Shown: positions 1-9,577, counted from the first letter of the stretch. The stretch is 64,000 nucleotides of DNA from Agapetus fuscipes (GCA_951799405.1 OX637342.1:17965298-18029297), one strand, 5' to 3'. Notes: generated by a model from the sequence alone, not told the origin. Made by a program: numbers and translations.

Positions 1-363
1 TTTGAACATCACTAGCTCTAGAAATGGCTGTCACTTTCGCGAACAAAATATTTCGACAAACGAAAAATAAATTTTATCAACCTAATCATATAGAATAGTG
101 ATTAAAGTGAAATATTATTCCATGTTCTATAACACATTTACTCTCATTTGTTGGCACGTTTAGAAAATACCCAGTGTGGGTATTTTCTAAACGTGCAAAA
201 CAAAAAAAATAGCATATGTATTTTTTTTCCAATTAGGTAACACACCTGTTCACAGTTGGAAGGTTACCGATAGACTGAATTTGGATTTTTGTGTGATGAG
301 TGGGGTAGCGTATTTCTAATTCTCAAAGGATTGATTTCTTAGCCCATCCAGTTCTATATATCC
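1..363 (-). repeat. REP-X interspersed repeat, copy 1 (cut by window edge)
   Basis: This stretch is the reverse complement of 53040-53381 with scattered substitutions, and is also related to 61036-61145 plus 61651-61850. Copies 2 and 3 continue for about 300 bases beyond the position that corresponds to base 1, so this copy runs out of the window. I see no reading frame or terminal repeats that would class it. It holds a perfect 20-bp hairpin (154-196) that the other copies lack. Confidence 0.75.
154..196. repeat. Perfect hairpin inside REP-X copy 1
   Basis: Arms 154-173 and 177-196 are exact reverse complements with a 3-base loop. The matching parts of the other REP-X copies have one arm only, so this looks like a local inverted duplication in this copy. 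Confidence 0.8.
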
Positions 364-479
364 ATGGTTCCAAATATAATTTTAAAAGTTGTCAAAGTTC
401 GAATATAAAGTTTTTATTTTTTCAAGTGTAAACCTGTTCACACCGTGAAAGTCCATTATATTTTAAAAATTAAATTGGA

Positions 480-575
480 TTTTTTTTGCTCAAACGATTT
501 CGCCTAATAAGGCATCTTCAGGAGCATAATTGTTACAAATATTTTATTAGGTGAAAACGTTTGAGCAAAAAATAA
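480..575 (-). mobile_element. Foldback element with hammerhead ribozyme motif
   Basis: The outer arms are inverted copies of each other around TTTGCTCAAACG / CGTTTGAGCAAA. The left arm carries a complete hammerhead motif on the minus strand (487-526). The right arm keeps only the GAAA side. Confidence 0.65.
487..526 (-). ncRNA. Type I-like hammerhead ribozyme motif
   Basis: Minus strand, in order: helix I strand TGCTC, core CTGAAGA, helix II GCCT/AGGC closed by TATT, core GAAA, a very short helix III (ATCGT), a GTT cleavage site, and helix I strand GAGCA. Helix I pairs over 5 bp. Minimal helix III is known for hammerheads in Penelope-like elements and retrozymes. Activity is not shown by sequence alone. 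Confidence 0.7.
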
Positions 576-670
576 AATAAAAAGTGAATTAAAACTTTGT
601 TTTTTCAATTGAATTGTTTTTTTTTTTAATACAGATTTTTGTTTTTGTATGAATGTTAACGAGTCAGTCT

Positions 671-705
671 CTGAAGATGGACGGATAAAGCTCGAAAGCG
701 CTATG
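671..705 (+). ncRNA. Degenerate hammerhead-like motif
   Basis: The core CTGAAGA (671-677) and GAAA (694-697) are present, followed by the palindrome AGCGCT as helix III. The helix II arms GGAC and GCTC no longer pair well, so this copy is probably inactive. Confidence 0.45.
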
Positions 706-800
706 TTTTAAGTTAAAACTATGTTAAATAGAAAAAAATGTATGAAAACTAAATCACTCACTTAAGGTGCTTTTGCATCTTCCATACATTTTTCTACAAA

Positions 801-1284
801 CGCAATCGATGTAAGTATACACAATGTTTTGTATTCGTTGTACTTATTTTCGAAATTTTGTTTTTTGGTAAAGTTTTTTTTAAATTTCAGATTTTGTAAT
901 CGTCTAGGCTACGTCAAATATTTTTTTCCATCCGATCAAGCATTCCAATTTGCGGTTTTTTTTTGTGTTCGCTATTTGATCATCTGTTCCAGACAGCCCA
1001 ATTATATTTTATTTAACTTAACAGTATTTTTTTAAATGTAAGTAATACCATCGCGAGTTCACAATTAATTACTAATGAATCTTTACTCAGCAAACAAGCG
1101 ATATATCATTGTTTGTTTCATTAGACAAATAACACGATGTACTTGTTAATGTATTAAACAAATAATAACAATAATATAATTAATCTGAGATTCATCTAGA
1201 ATACGATTTGAGCATTTTGCTGAGTCGTGTTCCTATTTCAAATCGGTACACCAAGTATAAAATATCACACATACTCTAAACCAA
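801..1284. other. No gene seen
   Basis: AT-rich sequence upstream of exon 1 of the large gene. I see only short chance frames and no recognised repeat. Confidence 0.6.
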
Positions 1285-1420
1285 AGCGTTCCATAAAAAA
1301 TATTCAGAAATTAAAACTTTAACCAGCGGTGCTGTTTCAGATTTAATATATTTTTTGTTAAACGCTATCGTTGAGTTGGAGACGCTTTTCATCCCTTTCG
1401 ATGTGAGGGCGCTTTTGTTC
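1285..1420. repeat. Short interspersed repeat fragment (TTAAACGC type)
   Basis: Sequence around TTTGTTAAACGC followed by GTTGAGTT recurs at about 20640-20760, 23455-23560, 43770-44250 and 56090-56220. The copies share wording such as 'acgctgtggttgagtt' and 'gttttatacttgg'. Ends and class are unclear. Confidence 0.5.
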
Positions 1421-1756
1421 AAAGACACCAAAACAATTTCTCTTCAGTTTCCCACAGCACGTGGTAGAGATTGGACGTGTCGGGACGGCTTGAAAAATCT
1501 TCAGCGAAAATTATTACGATCTCATTTTGAAAAGGTTTCAAATTAAAGTCTCTTTTTCGCGTGGGTGAAAAATTAACATTAAAACGTGCCAATCAAGTTA
1601 TTGAGTAAATAATTATAAATATAAATTTGGAAAGTCATTAATCAATGCTTTGAAAGTTTTATAAAAAATGAAATGAGGAATTTGTGCGTAAAATGTGACT
1701 TTAAGTAATAATTTTGAAAAAGTGATGAAAATGAATGAGAGATAATAAGAGCGAAC

Positions 1757-1802
1757 ATGAAAGTTATGGAAGAACAGCTTTGTATTCTGTTACTACTATT
1801 GG
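1757..1802 (+). CDS. Secreted 14-Cys, GPI-anchor-like protein, coding exon 1 (signal peptide)
   Basis: First of five coding exons of a 224-residue protein (46+130+143+133+223 = 675 nt including stop). It encodes Met, a short charged start and the hydrophobic run CILLLLLG, a signal-peptide core; cleavage probably follows residue 18-20. The donor is GTAAG at 1803, leaving one base of a Gly codon that joins the GT of exon 2. Each later junction also keeps the frame, which is strong support. The mature chain has 14 cysteines (residues 28, 35, 58, 67, 75, 99, 114, 125, 150, 151, 159, 168, 193, 201), enough for seven disulfides, one N-glycosylation sequon NHT at 110-112, and a C-terminal hydrophobic segment ending the protein. 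It would be extracellular, probably membrane-anchored. I do not recognise the family; the Cys spacing loosely recalls DUF19-type secreted proteins. Untranslated exons were not identified. Confidence 0.7.
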
Positions 1803-2362
1803 GTAAGACACCATTTTTTTATCTACGTAAATTGGATTTTAATTTTTTTTTTTTGTATACTTTTTAAAACCGCCAAAAATAATGTAATTCAAAAACATAT
1901 TTTTTCTATTCCTGAAACGTAAGAAAAATAACGCGATGTATAATTACCCAATGTAATCTGTTCTAGATTAAAACTACCGTCAAGAGCCTGATTTGACTCG
2001 AACCGGCATTGTTTTGATTTCAAACACATCAGGGAAAGCAACCGTCTTTACTTGTTTGTTAATTTAAAATTGAATTAAAGTGAAATAAAAAACAAAAATA
2101 CGTTCAATTTTTTTTAGGGTTTACCTTAAATTACCTGAAAAATAAACAGGTTTCACCAGCCACATAAAACCTCTGCGGGGTAAACCATAAACGAGTTAAA
2201 AAGTTACAGTGTATGCATAGCTTAGTAACGTTAGCTTTAGAAGCATTTGATTAAAAGTAATCTAAAAAACATTTTTATTTTGTACGGAAAGCAGTACAAG
2301 ATGATTCAAGTCGATTTGTATTTTTTTTTCATAACGCAAATGAACATAATTTTAGGCGATAA
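1803..2362 (+). other. Start of intron 1, no gene seen
   Basis: AT-rich intron sequence after the GTAAG donor. Intron 1 runs from 1803 to 33993 (32.2 kb) and holds the repeats and the DEK retroelement listed below. Confidence 0.6.
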
Positions 2363-2549
2363 AAAGAAAAAACACTTTGTATTCGATTACTATGAGTATT
2401 TAATTTAATTTAATACCACAACCGGTTTCGCAAACATCCGTTCGCATCATCAGGTGGATAATGCGAACGGATGTTTTGCGAAACCGGTTGTGGTATTAAA
2501 TAAAATAAAATACTCATAGTAATCGAATACAAAGTGGTTTTTCTTTTTG
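2363..2549. mobile_element. Foldback element with hammerhead motif
   Basis: A near-perfect inverted repeat of about 90 bp per arm, outer words TTTGTATTCGATTACTATGA and its complement. Each arm carries one hammerhead-type unit pointing outwards. The left unit is intact; the right one has lost the CTGATGA core. Confidence 0.8.
2416..2457 (-). ncRNA. Hammerhead ribozyme motif, best copy
   Basis: Minus strand: helix I strand CCAC, core CTGATGA, helix II GCGAAC-GGAT-GTTTGC (6 bp with one wobble), core GAAA, helix III palindrome ACCGGT, GTT site, and helix I strand GTGG pairing perfectly with CCAC. Every required core base is present. The self-complementary helix III suggests it could act as a dimer, as described for minimal type I hammerheads. 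Confidence 0.78.
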
Positions 2550-3019
2550 TCTCTTATTAAGATGAACGATTACAAAGTTAATGCCTCTACAATCAATAAT
2601 AAAAAATAAAAAAATTAGGCTGTTCTTAAATAATAAAAAAAACACTCTCCTTGATTACTTCGAACAGAAAAATAATAAAGTCCAAAAATAATCATAAAAC
2701 AAAAAGAGACTGAAGTCCTGAAGGATAAAAATGATCTCCTTCATGGAACCTTGTTAAAAAAAACATAATGTTGTTTTTGTATCCTTCTGAAGTGTCCTAA
2801 TAAAACTTCCCTTATGTTATCAAAAATTTACTCCATAACCGGATCATTCTTATAAAGTGGTAGGTTTGAGTGAGGGTAGTTTTCCCGTAGTTCGGCACAA
2901 CTGTCAATATATTTTTTACGACTCTCCTTGGGATCGAGTTAATGCCTTTTTGTTGCTTTCAAGCTTATCAAAAAACTTATATTTTCTGAAATCAAAAGAT
3001 GAAAATGTTATTATTTGTA
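2550..3019. other. Intron, no gene seen
   Basis: AT-rich sequence with poly-A runs. No frame, repeat or signal that I can support. Confidence 0.6.
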
Positions 3020-3122
3020 TTTGACCGGTCCGTAGTTCAGTGGTAACACTTCGGACTCTGAATGGAAGGTTGTGGGTTCGAATCCCCGCGGAGCACAAAA
3101 AAATACCATTTATACTTTCCAA
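3020..3122 (+). mobile_element. SINE-A, 5' part, plus strand
   Basis: tRNA-like module starting GACCGGTCCGTAGTTCAGTGG, with a B-box GGTTCGAATCC near 3076 and the typical CGGAGCACAAAA exit. It stops after about 100 bp and abuts an opposite-strand SINE-A copy. Confidence 0.85.
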
Positions 3123-3354
3123 TGAGCTTGGTCGTCACTACAAAGCGCCAGTACTCGAGCGAGAACCAGTTGCTGTAAGGCTGGATGGACCTTTGGTGAC
3201 CGGTCATTGGTAAAGGTTTATGAATTTTTCAACCCAGCGAAGAGCAAATTTGAAAATATAAATGGTAGGTTTATTTTTTGTGCTCCGCCGGGATTCGAAC
3301 CCACAACCTTGCCATTCAGAGTCCGCAGTATTACCACTGAGCTACAGACCGGCG
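3123..3354 (-). mobile_element. SINE-A, minus strand, 3'-truncated
   Basis: Reverse complement of the SINE-A body and tRNA-like head, ending in GACCGGT-type termini. With the preceding copy it forms a head-out inverted SINE pair. Confidence 0.85.
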
Positions 3355-3644
3355 CGGCGTTTGGTTTGCTAGACTATATATTTTCACATTTAAGAGAGTC
3401 AACCTAACGGCAACCGCTTAATTTAAAGTGGGGGTTTTCCTGTTCTCGAGGGGGTAGGATTTCAACAAGAAAACACCGAAGCGGGAAATTTTCCATAACA
3501 CCCTTGGATTAGTTCAAACCCTAGTCTTCTGCTGTGAATACAAGCGTTCTAAGATCTGAACTAACAATTGGAGATTCAACGATAACTTGTTTCAAAAGTT
3601 AAGTGTATGCATAAATCTATAAATATCGTAGATTGAGGCCATTC

Positions 3645-3897
3645 CTTGACTTATAGGTTGGTATGAGGCTGACCACCCATACTGTAAAAAATGGTTCACT
3701 TTGCCAATGTCACCCCTGTTTCAAGGAAGGTCGGCAAGAGTTGCAGGGCTTATGTTCATTTGAATATTGGGTTTTTTTATATTGTAGGTCCACATGCGGC
3801 ATGTGTGAGCGCGAAATTACGCGTGTCTGCTTGTGGGAATGCATTTAATATGAATCTCAAATGATACATATCTTTGCAACTTAGATTTAGAGGAAAA
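3645..3897 (+). mobile_element. GATTA repeat, plus strand
   Basis: Member of the most numerous repeat here. The family starts TTCCTTGACTTATAGGTTGG, continues with 'gaccacccatactgtaaaaaatgg', 'ccctgtttcagggaagg' and 'gcatttaatatgaat', and ends in ATCTTTGCAACTTAGATTA followed by GATTA units. It has no terminal inverted repeat and no recognisable protein. The structure fits a SINE without an obvious tRNA head. Confidence 0.85.
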
Positions 3898-4039
3898 TAG
3901 ATATAAGGGAATGTTCTTCAGTACTTTTTTAACTAAATTGATTTCTAGTACTAGAAATCCACGCAATCATACAAATATCAATAAAAAGCTATCACGCAAA
4001 TTAACGCTCACACGGGTTGTTTGAAATCCGAAACATTAA

Positions 4040-4110
4040 TGAGCATACACTCTTGCCGCCAGTCTCCGGAATAGGGGTGGCAATGGCAAAATAAATTACC
4101 CATATTAACA
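4040..4110 (-). mobile_element. Decayed GATTA repeat fragment
   Basis: Only the central 'cttgccg...ggggtggcaatggcaaa' block is recognisable, on the minus strand. Confidence 0.5.
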
Positions 4111-4354
4111 GCTGAGAGATAATCCAGCTATTGCAAGTGTTGTTTATTTGGATTGCTTTGATGCAGAATGCTTAGTTAGTTTTGATGTTCTGATGTGATT
4201 GATATGAAAGCTGTGAACGAAGGAGATTGATCAAGAGAAGTGATTGAAAGCGTGTGATGAAAGTCAAACAAGATTATGTCATGAATGGTAGGAATAATAA
4301 AACGTTTATATCAATTTATAAATTATAATTCTCTTACAAAATAATTGCACTGTC

Positions 4355-4693
4355 CGGATCGATAGCTCAGTTGGTAGAGTGCTTGCATTCCATGCCGTGA
4401 GCTCGGGCTGGAATCCCACCGAGGGTGTCTGAAATGAATTTGCGTTTCTGTGTTTATTTCAAACCCAAAAAAAAAATACCGGCATGGTTTACTCAGCCTT
4501 CACAATAAATGAGTACCAGCTCTCTCGGGAGCTGGGAGACCCCCACTTCAACTGAAGTGGTTGGCGTAAGGCCGGCCTCCTTAACTGTAAAAATATGTAA
4601 GTTCAACTTGCCACATGCGATACCTTCGGGGATAACGCGGCAAGAAGATACACTATATGTGTAGCTTAGTTGTGTCCTTTTTTGCTTGCGGAT
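4355..4693 (+). mobile_element. SINE-B, full-length
   Basis: tRNA-like head with A-box TAGCTCAGTTGGTAGAG and a B-box region GGGCTGGAATCCC, then a body with CACTTCAACTGAAGTGG and a tail ending ACACTATATGTGTAGCTTAG. It is interrupted at its 3' end by the TIR element that follows. Confidence 0.85.
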
Positions 4694-4958
4694 ATATCGC
4701 ACCCTGAGAATGAAAGTGACCTATTTTAAAAAAAATGTAAAATGACTTACATACATAGAATGACTCAAAAAGGTACAATCTATTGCACTTTTATTAAAAG
4801 ACAAAGAGACCGAAGTATGCCTCTATCACTCTTTGACCATAAATAATCTGTTTTTAAATATAGGTGTAATAGAGGGTACCTTTTTGAGTCATTCTATGTA
4901 TGTAACTCATTTTACCAAAATTTTGGAATAGGTCACTTTCATTCTCAAGGTGCGATAT
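4694..4958. mobile_element. Small TIR element (MITE-like), 265 bp
   Basis: Inverted terminal repeats of roughly 80 bp start ATATCGCACCCTGAGAATGA and end with the complement. The centre holds no frame. It lies directly after SINE-B. Confidence 0.75.
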
Positions 4959-4974
4959 GACGAACCGCTGTTGT

Positions 4975-5140
4975 TTGCCTGGTCGATAGCTCAGTTGTTA
5001 GAGTACGTCTTGCACTTCATGCCGAAAATTCGGGTTTGTTTCCCAAATGACCCAGGATGTAATAATTTCACAGTTCGGTGTTTATTTCTAACCCAAAATA
5101 AAATACCGCCAAGGTTTACTCAGCATTCCTAGTATTAGAG
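4975..5140 (+). mobile_element. SINE-B, 3'-truncated
   Basis: tRNA-like head (GGTCGATAGCTCAGTTG) and the start of the body, with an extra 'tcttg' insertion in the head. The second half is missing. Confidence 0.75.
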
Positions 5141-5189
5141 ACTATGGAAATCAACAAAAAAAAAAACAGTGTTCCACGACGCGCCAGTA

Positions 5190-5216
5190 TATCTAATCTA
5201 ATCTAATCTAATCTAA
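5190..5216. repeat. (AATCT)n microsatellite
   Basis: Short run of AATCT units, the reverse complement of the GATTA tail seen in the 240-bp repeat, ending in AAGCTGCAAAGATA, so it is also a remnant of that repeat's 3' end. Confidence 0.7.
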
Positions 5217-5224
5217 GCTGCAAA

Positions 5225-5475
5225 GATATATATATAAATAATTATAAAAAATTATAAAAAAAAAAACACAGAGTTTTATTTTCACAAATTGAGTATTTAT
5301 TTCAACCTCAAGTACTTTCGACTTATTCACGTCATTATCAAGAGGATACTGATATCTGATCGGATATGATAATGACGTGAATAAGTCGAAAGTACTTGAG
5401 GTTGAAATAAATACTCAATTTGTGAAAATAAAACTCTGTGGTTTTTTTTTTATAATTTTTTATAATTATTTATAA
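5225..5475. mobile_element. Long foldback element with paired hammerhead-like units
   Basis: Arms of about 110 bp are almost perfect complements around a short centre (5340-5365). Each arm carries the words AATAAGTCGAAAGTACTTGA, a hammerhead-like 3' half. The two units face away from each other. Confidence 0.8.
5306..5345 (-). ncRNA. Degenerate hammerhead-like motif
   Basis: Helix I CCTC/GAGG, helix II GAC/GTC and GAAA are kept, but the first core reads TTGATAA instead of CTGATGA. A mirror copy lies on the plus strand at about 5368-5402. Confidence 0.5.
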
Positions 5476-5524
5476 AAATGAATTTTCACTGTGTGAATAC
5501 ACAAACTTTAAAAAGTCTAAAGAT

Positions 5525-5760
5525 ATATATCATTTAAGATTTACACTAAATGCATTCCCACAAGCAGATATGTATAATTTCGCGCTAACACATGCCGCAT
5601 GTGGACCTACAATATAAAAACCCAATCTCAAATGAACATAAGCCTTGCAACTCTTGCCGTCCTTCCCTGAAACAGGGGTGACATTGGCAAAGTGAACCAA
5701 TTTTTATATCATGGGTGGTCAGCCGCATAACAACCTATAAGTCAAGGAACATACATGACA
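5525..5760 (-). mobile_element. GATTA repeat, minus strand
   Basis: Complete central part and 5' end ('cctataagtcaaggaac' at 5737-5753). Adjoins the foldback element through AAAGTCTAAAGATATAT. Confidence 0.85.
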
Positions 5761-5844
5761 AATTACATTTTTTAAATCAAAGAATAAAAATAACAATATA
5801 TACATGGACATAAAAAACTAAATCATAAAAACCAATTTCACTTT

Positions 5845-5895
5845 AACAAACCCTAGCCGCCAACATCACAGATCAACCGCCATTTCTTTCTTATG
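5845..5895 (-). mobile_element. LINE 3'-end scrap
   Basis: The words 'gccgccaacatcacagatc' and 'aaccgccatttctttc' recur at 19937-19995, 54490-54600 and 60120-60195 and match the last codons of the RTE-like LINE seen there. Confidence 0.5.
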
Positions 5896-6048
5896 CAGCA
5901 TATGGAATACTATAACTTATACGGCGAATACGGCGTTATCCTCAAAAGGGTTGTACATGGCGTTTGAACCTATTTATTATTACAGGTATGTATGATGTCC
6001 ATACATATTATTATTTGTTGATTTTAAAAATTGTAATTTGTTGTGTAT

Positions 6049-6300
6049 GTTCCTTGACTTATAGGTTGGCATGCGGCTGATCCCCCATGCTTTAGAAAAT
6101 GATTCACTTTGCCAATGTCACTCCTGTTTCAGGGAAGGTCGGCAGGAGTTGCAGGGTGTATAATCATTTGAGATCCGGGTTTTTATATTGTAGGTCCACA
6201 TGCGGCATGTTTACGTGTTTTCTTGTGAAAATGCATATAATACGAATCTATAATGTTACATATATTTGCAATTTAGATTATATGAAATTAGATTAGGTGA
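6049..6300 (+). mobile_element. GATTA repeat, plus strand
   Basis: Starts TTCCTTGACTTATAGGTTGG and runs to a short GATTA tail. Diverged from the other copies in its second half. Confidence 0.85.
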
Positions 6301-6531
6301 GAGGATCGGCCTCACGCCAACCACTTTAATTGAAGTGAAGGTTTCCCAGCTCTCGAGCGGGCTGGTACTGATTTCTTATGAAGTCTGAGTACACTTTGCT
6401 GGTATTTTTTAAATTTGATTTTGAAATAAACACCGAAGCGGGAAATTATTTCTGACACCAACTGTGGGACTCGAACCCGAGCTCTCGGCATGGAATGCAA
6501 GCACTGTAACAACTGAGCTATCGATCGCAAA
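6301..6531 (-). mobile_element. SINE-B, minus strand, 3'-truncated
   Basis: Body and tRNA-like head on the minus strand; the B-box complement GGACTCGAACCCGA is near 6470 and the head ends at ACTGAGCTATCGATCG. Confidence 0.8.
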
Positions 6532-7045
6532 GTAGGCTGATAAAATGGAATAATAAAGGCTTATGATAAGCGAGCTAAGTAAACATTTTTACTGACTAAT
6601 AATGAGATAATACCAAGGTTTTTTTTATCTCAGTTAAAACTGTGAAGTAATATTATTAATAAGGAATTAAAACAGATTTGAAAGAGATAAAAGAGAGCTA
6701 AAAGGTTTCCGGAAAACAGATTTTAATTCTAAATAGAGAACCTCAGTGTTTCTCTCATTTATAAATACTGAAATAAATTTTTATTTCATATTTTTGACGG
6801 TAAGGAGTGGTATTTTTCAGGCGTTAAAATACCTAATTATCGTCTCACTTTCAGAGTATTTTCAGGCTTTCTAATTAAGTTAAATACTAGGAATAAATTA
6901 ACAAAGTAAAATTCTAAAACTTCACATTTGATTTCACGGTTTGAATGTTGAAACTTTTTTTCGAATTTCGAACAAACGAAAAAAAACGGGTTTCTGTAGA
7001 CAGGATAGTATTAACTATTTATATTATCAATGAATAAATCGACAA
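6532..7045. other. Intron, no gene seen
   Basis: AT-rich, with poly-T and poly-A runs and no supported frame. Confidence 0.6.
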
Positions 7046-7047
7046 CT

Positions 7048-7270
7048 TAAAGGCAAAACTGAATAAGTGCTGATTTACTGATTTGAGAAATCTTGGATAA
7101 AACATTCTATTGGTTGTAACTTATTTTAGTAAATAAAGTAAATGTAAAGAAGGGCTTATGATAAACTTCTAAATCATAGGATTTGTACACTTTTTTTGTG
7201 TTTTCTCAAAAAAAAAAAACAAATGCATTTATCTGATAAACCCATGTTAGCTTCATATGCCACTCAATAC
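7048..7270 (+). mobile_element. MITE-1 (CCTTAAAGGTAAAACTGAAT), 3' end lost
   Basis: Family of about 240 bp with near-perfect 25-bp TIRs (CTTAAAGGTAAAACTGAATAAG). Other copies are at 14895-15090, 17185-17400, 30652-30905, 35240-36925 (split) and 51810-52035. This copy runs into a SINE-B fragment. Confidence 0.75.
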
Positions 7271-7420
7271 TTCATATGTTCACTTCAACTGAAAGTGGTT
7301 GGTGTGTGGCCGGCCCCCTTACCCGTTCAAATAAATAGGTCCCGATTCACCACATGCGACCCCGTGGGAGATAACGCAGGCAAGAGGTTACACTATAAGT
7401 GTGGCGTAGTTGCGTTATCC
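7271..7420 (+). mobile_element. SINE-B 3' half
   Basis: Begins at CACTTCAACTGAAAGTGG and ends at the TTACACTATAAGTGTGGCGTAG tail type. The head is absent. Confidence 0.8.
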
Positions 7421-7516
7421 ATTAAACACTTTAAAAAAAATATTTCCTGAAAATATTGTACGCAATTTAGTAAACGATTTTACCTGAAAACTGATTAATT
7501 ATTACGTGGTACATAC

Positions 7517-7945
7517 ATATCGACGGTTAAAAGGGAGTAGGGCATAAGCGACATAAACTTAATTCTTCAGGAGAGCAGTTTAATGTTTGAGATTGCAGAA
7601 AAATGTCATGACTTTTTTTATTTTTTGTTATCATATCGTTAAAATCAAAAGCGTTCTAAAATTAAAAAAAAAATACATTAATTGGCATTCCTTTTAATGT
7701 GTTTTTACGATTTTTTTTATGTCACAAGCGCCTTTAGGACAACAAAGGCCAAAATCTTGTCGGTTACACAACAACCATACTTCGTAAACGCGTTTGTTTG
7801 CTTGGGCATAAACAACACAAAATCACCGTACAGCTATGGGAGTTAGCGCATTAGAAAGAACGGAAATTTTTAAGTAGGATAGTATTCATAGCTCGTTTTT
7901 GACCAAAACGTCGCTCATGCCCTACTTCATTTTAACCGTCGATAT
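7517..7945. mobile_element. TIR element, about 430 bp
   Basis: Termini ATATCGACGGTTAAAA and TTTTAACCGTCGATAT continue inward as inverted repeats of about 34 bp (AGTAGGGCATAAGCGAC against GTCGCTCATGCCCTACT). The interior has no long frame, so it is a non-autonomous DNA element; superfamily not assigned. Confidence 0.75.
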
Positions 7946-8305
7946 TAATCTCTAGTCAACAGAAAGTTGTGGTTTGTTTGCAAATACATAGTTCAATCCC
8001 TTTAACACACATCACCACCCCTAACTTAAAACGTAACACTTACACTCTATCGTTCACAAAAAAGTATATCGAAACTAGAACAGCGTGCAGGTGGAACGTT
8101 TCAGTTACTATATATGTATTTTAAGTAAAACTCTGCGATTGAGTTTAAACAAACAGTTCATTAGCTTATGAAAGGGAGTAGGTAGAACTCTCATGTTACA
8201 TTTTCAATATTGATATTATGATTGGTAAACAATAATGCATTATGTACTTTATGTGACTGTTACTGTTTTCGTTGGCTTATCCACTACGGGTGGCATGAAT
8301 ATTCA
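7946..8305. other. Intron, no gene seen
   Basis: No frame or repeat that I recognise. Confidence 0.55.
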
Positions 8306-8372
8306 CATACAAGGATAATTTATTTTTAAGGTACACATAATTAAAGAGCGCCGTTTTTGTGTCTGTATCACA
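8306..8372 (-). mobile_element. SINE-A/LINE 3' terminal scrap
   Basis: AGGATAATTTATTTTTAAGG through AAAGAGCGCC matches 8640-8680, the last bases of the LINE below, about 330 bp further on. Its inner part (GTTTTTGTGT) is closer to the SINE-A tail. Confidence 0.6.
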
Positions 8373-8639
8373 AAAATTTTAATACATATGCTTGCAAATT
8401 TATTAAACAAATTTATGCAAAAAATTCAGCTTTAAAAGTGATTTCACAACACTAAATATTTTCTACAATCAATATCAGTATTAATGTTTATTTCTTGGTG
8501 ATATTTTATGAAAAATAATAAATTGGTAGTGTCATCTTTGACTCGCGAAATGCTGTAAGCTAGCAAAAATTCCATGATTATCGGGAATTATCTACGGCTA
8601 ACGTCACATAGCCAAGGAATATTTTGAAAAAATATATAC

Positions 8640-9105
8640 AAGGATAATTTATTTATAAGGTACACATAATTAAAGAGCGCTGTAGGTGTGACACACACAA
8701 AAGTGTGTGTCACACCTCAAGGGCCCTCTCAAATCACGGATAAGACTTTTTGTAAAGATGCGTATTTAGTGCTCCTTTAAAGACACCAACAGTTTCTGCC
8801 TTCCTCTCATGAGGTGGCAGTCTATTCCACTCCCTTGGGCCCGCAAACTGGAAAGCACGGTCCCCAAAATTAGTGCGTGTCTGACGTGACGGCTGGACTA
8901 AGTCAACCACCCCACACCCTGCCGATCTGAGAGTTTGGCGTCTCAAATCTATCACAACAGGTGAGAACATGTCAGACAAGTATGAAGGAGCCGTACCATT
9001 GACAGCTTTGTAAACCATCAGACAAACACGGTAGACCACCCTCTCCGGAAAACGAAGCCAATGCAGTTTTTTCAACAATGGAGTATAATGGCATGTAAGT
9101 ATATA
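8640..9105 (-). mobile_element. CR1/Rex1-like LINE, 5'-truncated 3' end
   Basis: The minus strand encodes the last ~115 residues of a reverse transcriptase, 9078 down to 8734. The hallmark LHWLRFPERVVYRVCL, then YKAVNGTAPSYLSD and LRSAGC, matches the C-terminus of CR1/L2/Rex1-group LINEs. The homology continues upstream of the Met (CHYTPLLKK) to about 9105 and then stops. The 3' UTR (8733-8640) has GAGGGCCCTTGAGGTGTGA and CAGCGCTC, the same words that end SINE-A. Confidence 0.8.
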
Positions 9106-9129
9106 ACTTTTTTTTTTAAATGTTAAATT

Positions 9130-9300
9130 GAATTAAATTAAAGCAAATTGAATGCGGGAGAGTTGTTTTCCGGGATCTGTTGCCGTGGTCTGTGGGAGCT
9201 GGAGCTTCCGGACGTTTCGCCCATGTCTACGATGAACTTCTTCAGTGTGAGAGTGAAATGATGAAAATGATCTTGATGAAACTGTGCTGAAAATGTGGAT
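9130..9300 (-). mobile_element. Hammerhead-bearing element
   Basis: Includes TTTCCGGGATCTGTTGCCG and CTTCCGGACGTTTCGCCC. A related copy, split by a LINE, lies at 25196-25265 plus 25736-25810. Confidence 0.6.
9211..9245 (-). ncRNA. Hammerhead ribozyme motif
   Basis: Minus strand: CTGAAGA, helix II GTTCAT/ATGGGC (6 bp with two G-T wobbles), GAAA, then CGTC. The core is intact. Helix I pairing is not evident, so activity is doubtful. Confidence 0.6.
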
Positions 9301-9304
9301 ACAC

Positions 9305-9560
9305 TATAATCTATAATCTACAATCTAAGTTGCAAGGATATATTCATTCAAAGCTCTCAGATGTATGCCCACAAACAAACACGTGTAGTTCGCGCTTACA
9401 AATGCTGATTGTGTACTTACAAATAAAATCCAAACCTCAAATGAACATAAGCCCTGCAACTCTTGCCGACATTCCCTGAAACAGGGGTGACATTGGCAAA
9501 GTGAACCATTTTTTACAGTATGGGTGGTCAGCCTCATACCAACCTATAAGTCAAGGAATT
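9305..9560 (-). mobile_element. GATTA repeat, minus strand
   Basis: Full-length, tail first. With the next copy it makes an inverted pair meeting at 5' ends. Confidence 0.85.
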
Positions 9561-9577
9561 TAAATATGAAAAATGAT

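Noticed and set aside
4358..4432. tRNA gene from the TAGCTCAGTTGGTAGAG head
   Set aside because: The same head occurs many times fused to one conserved body and tail; it is the SINE-B head and not a functional tRNA.
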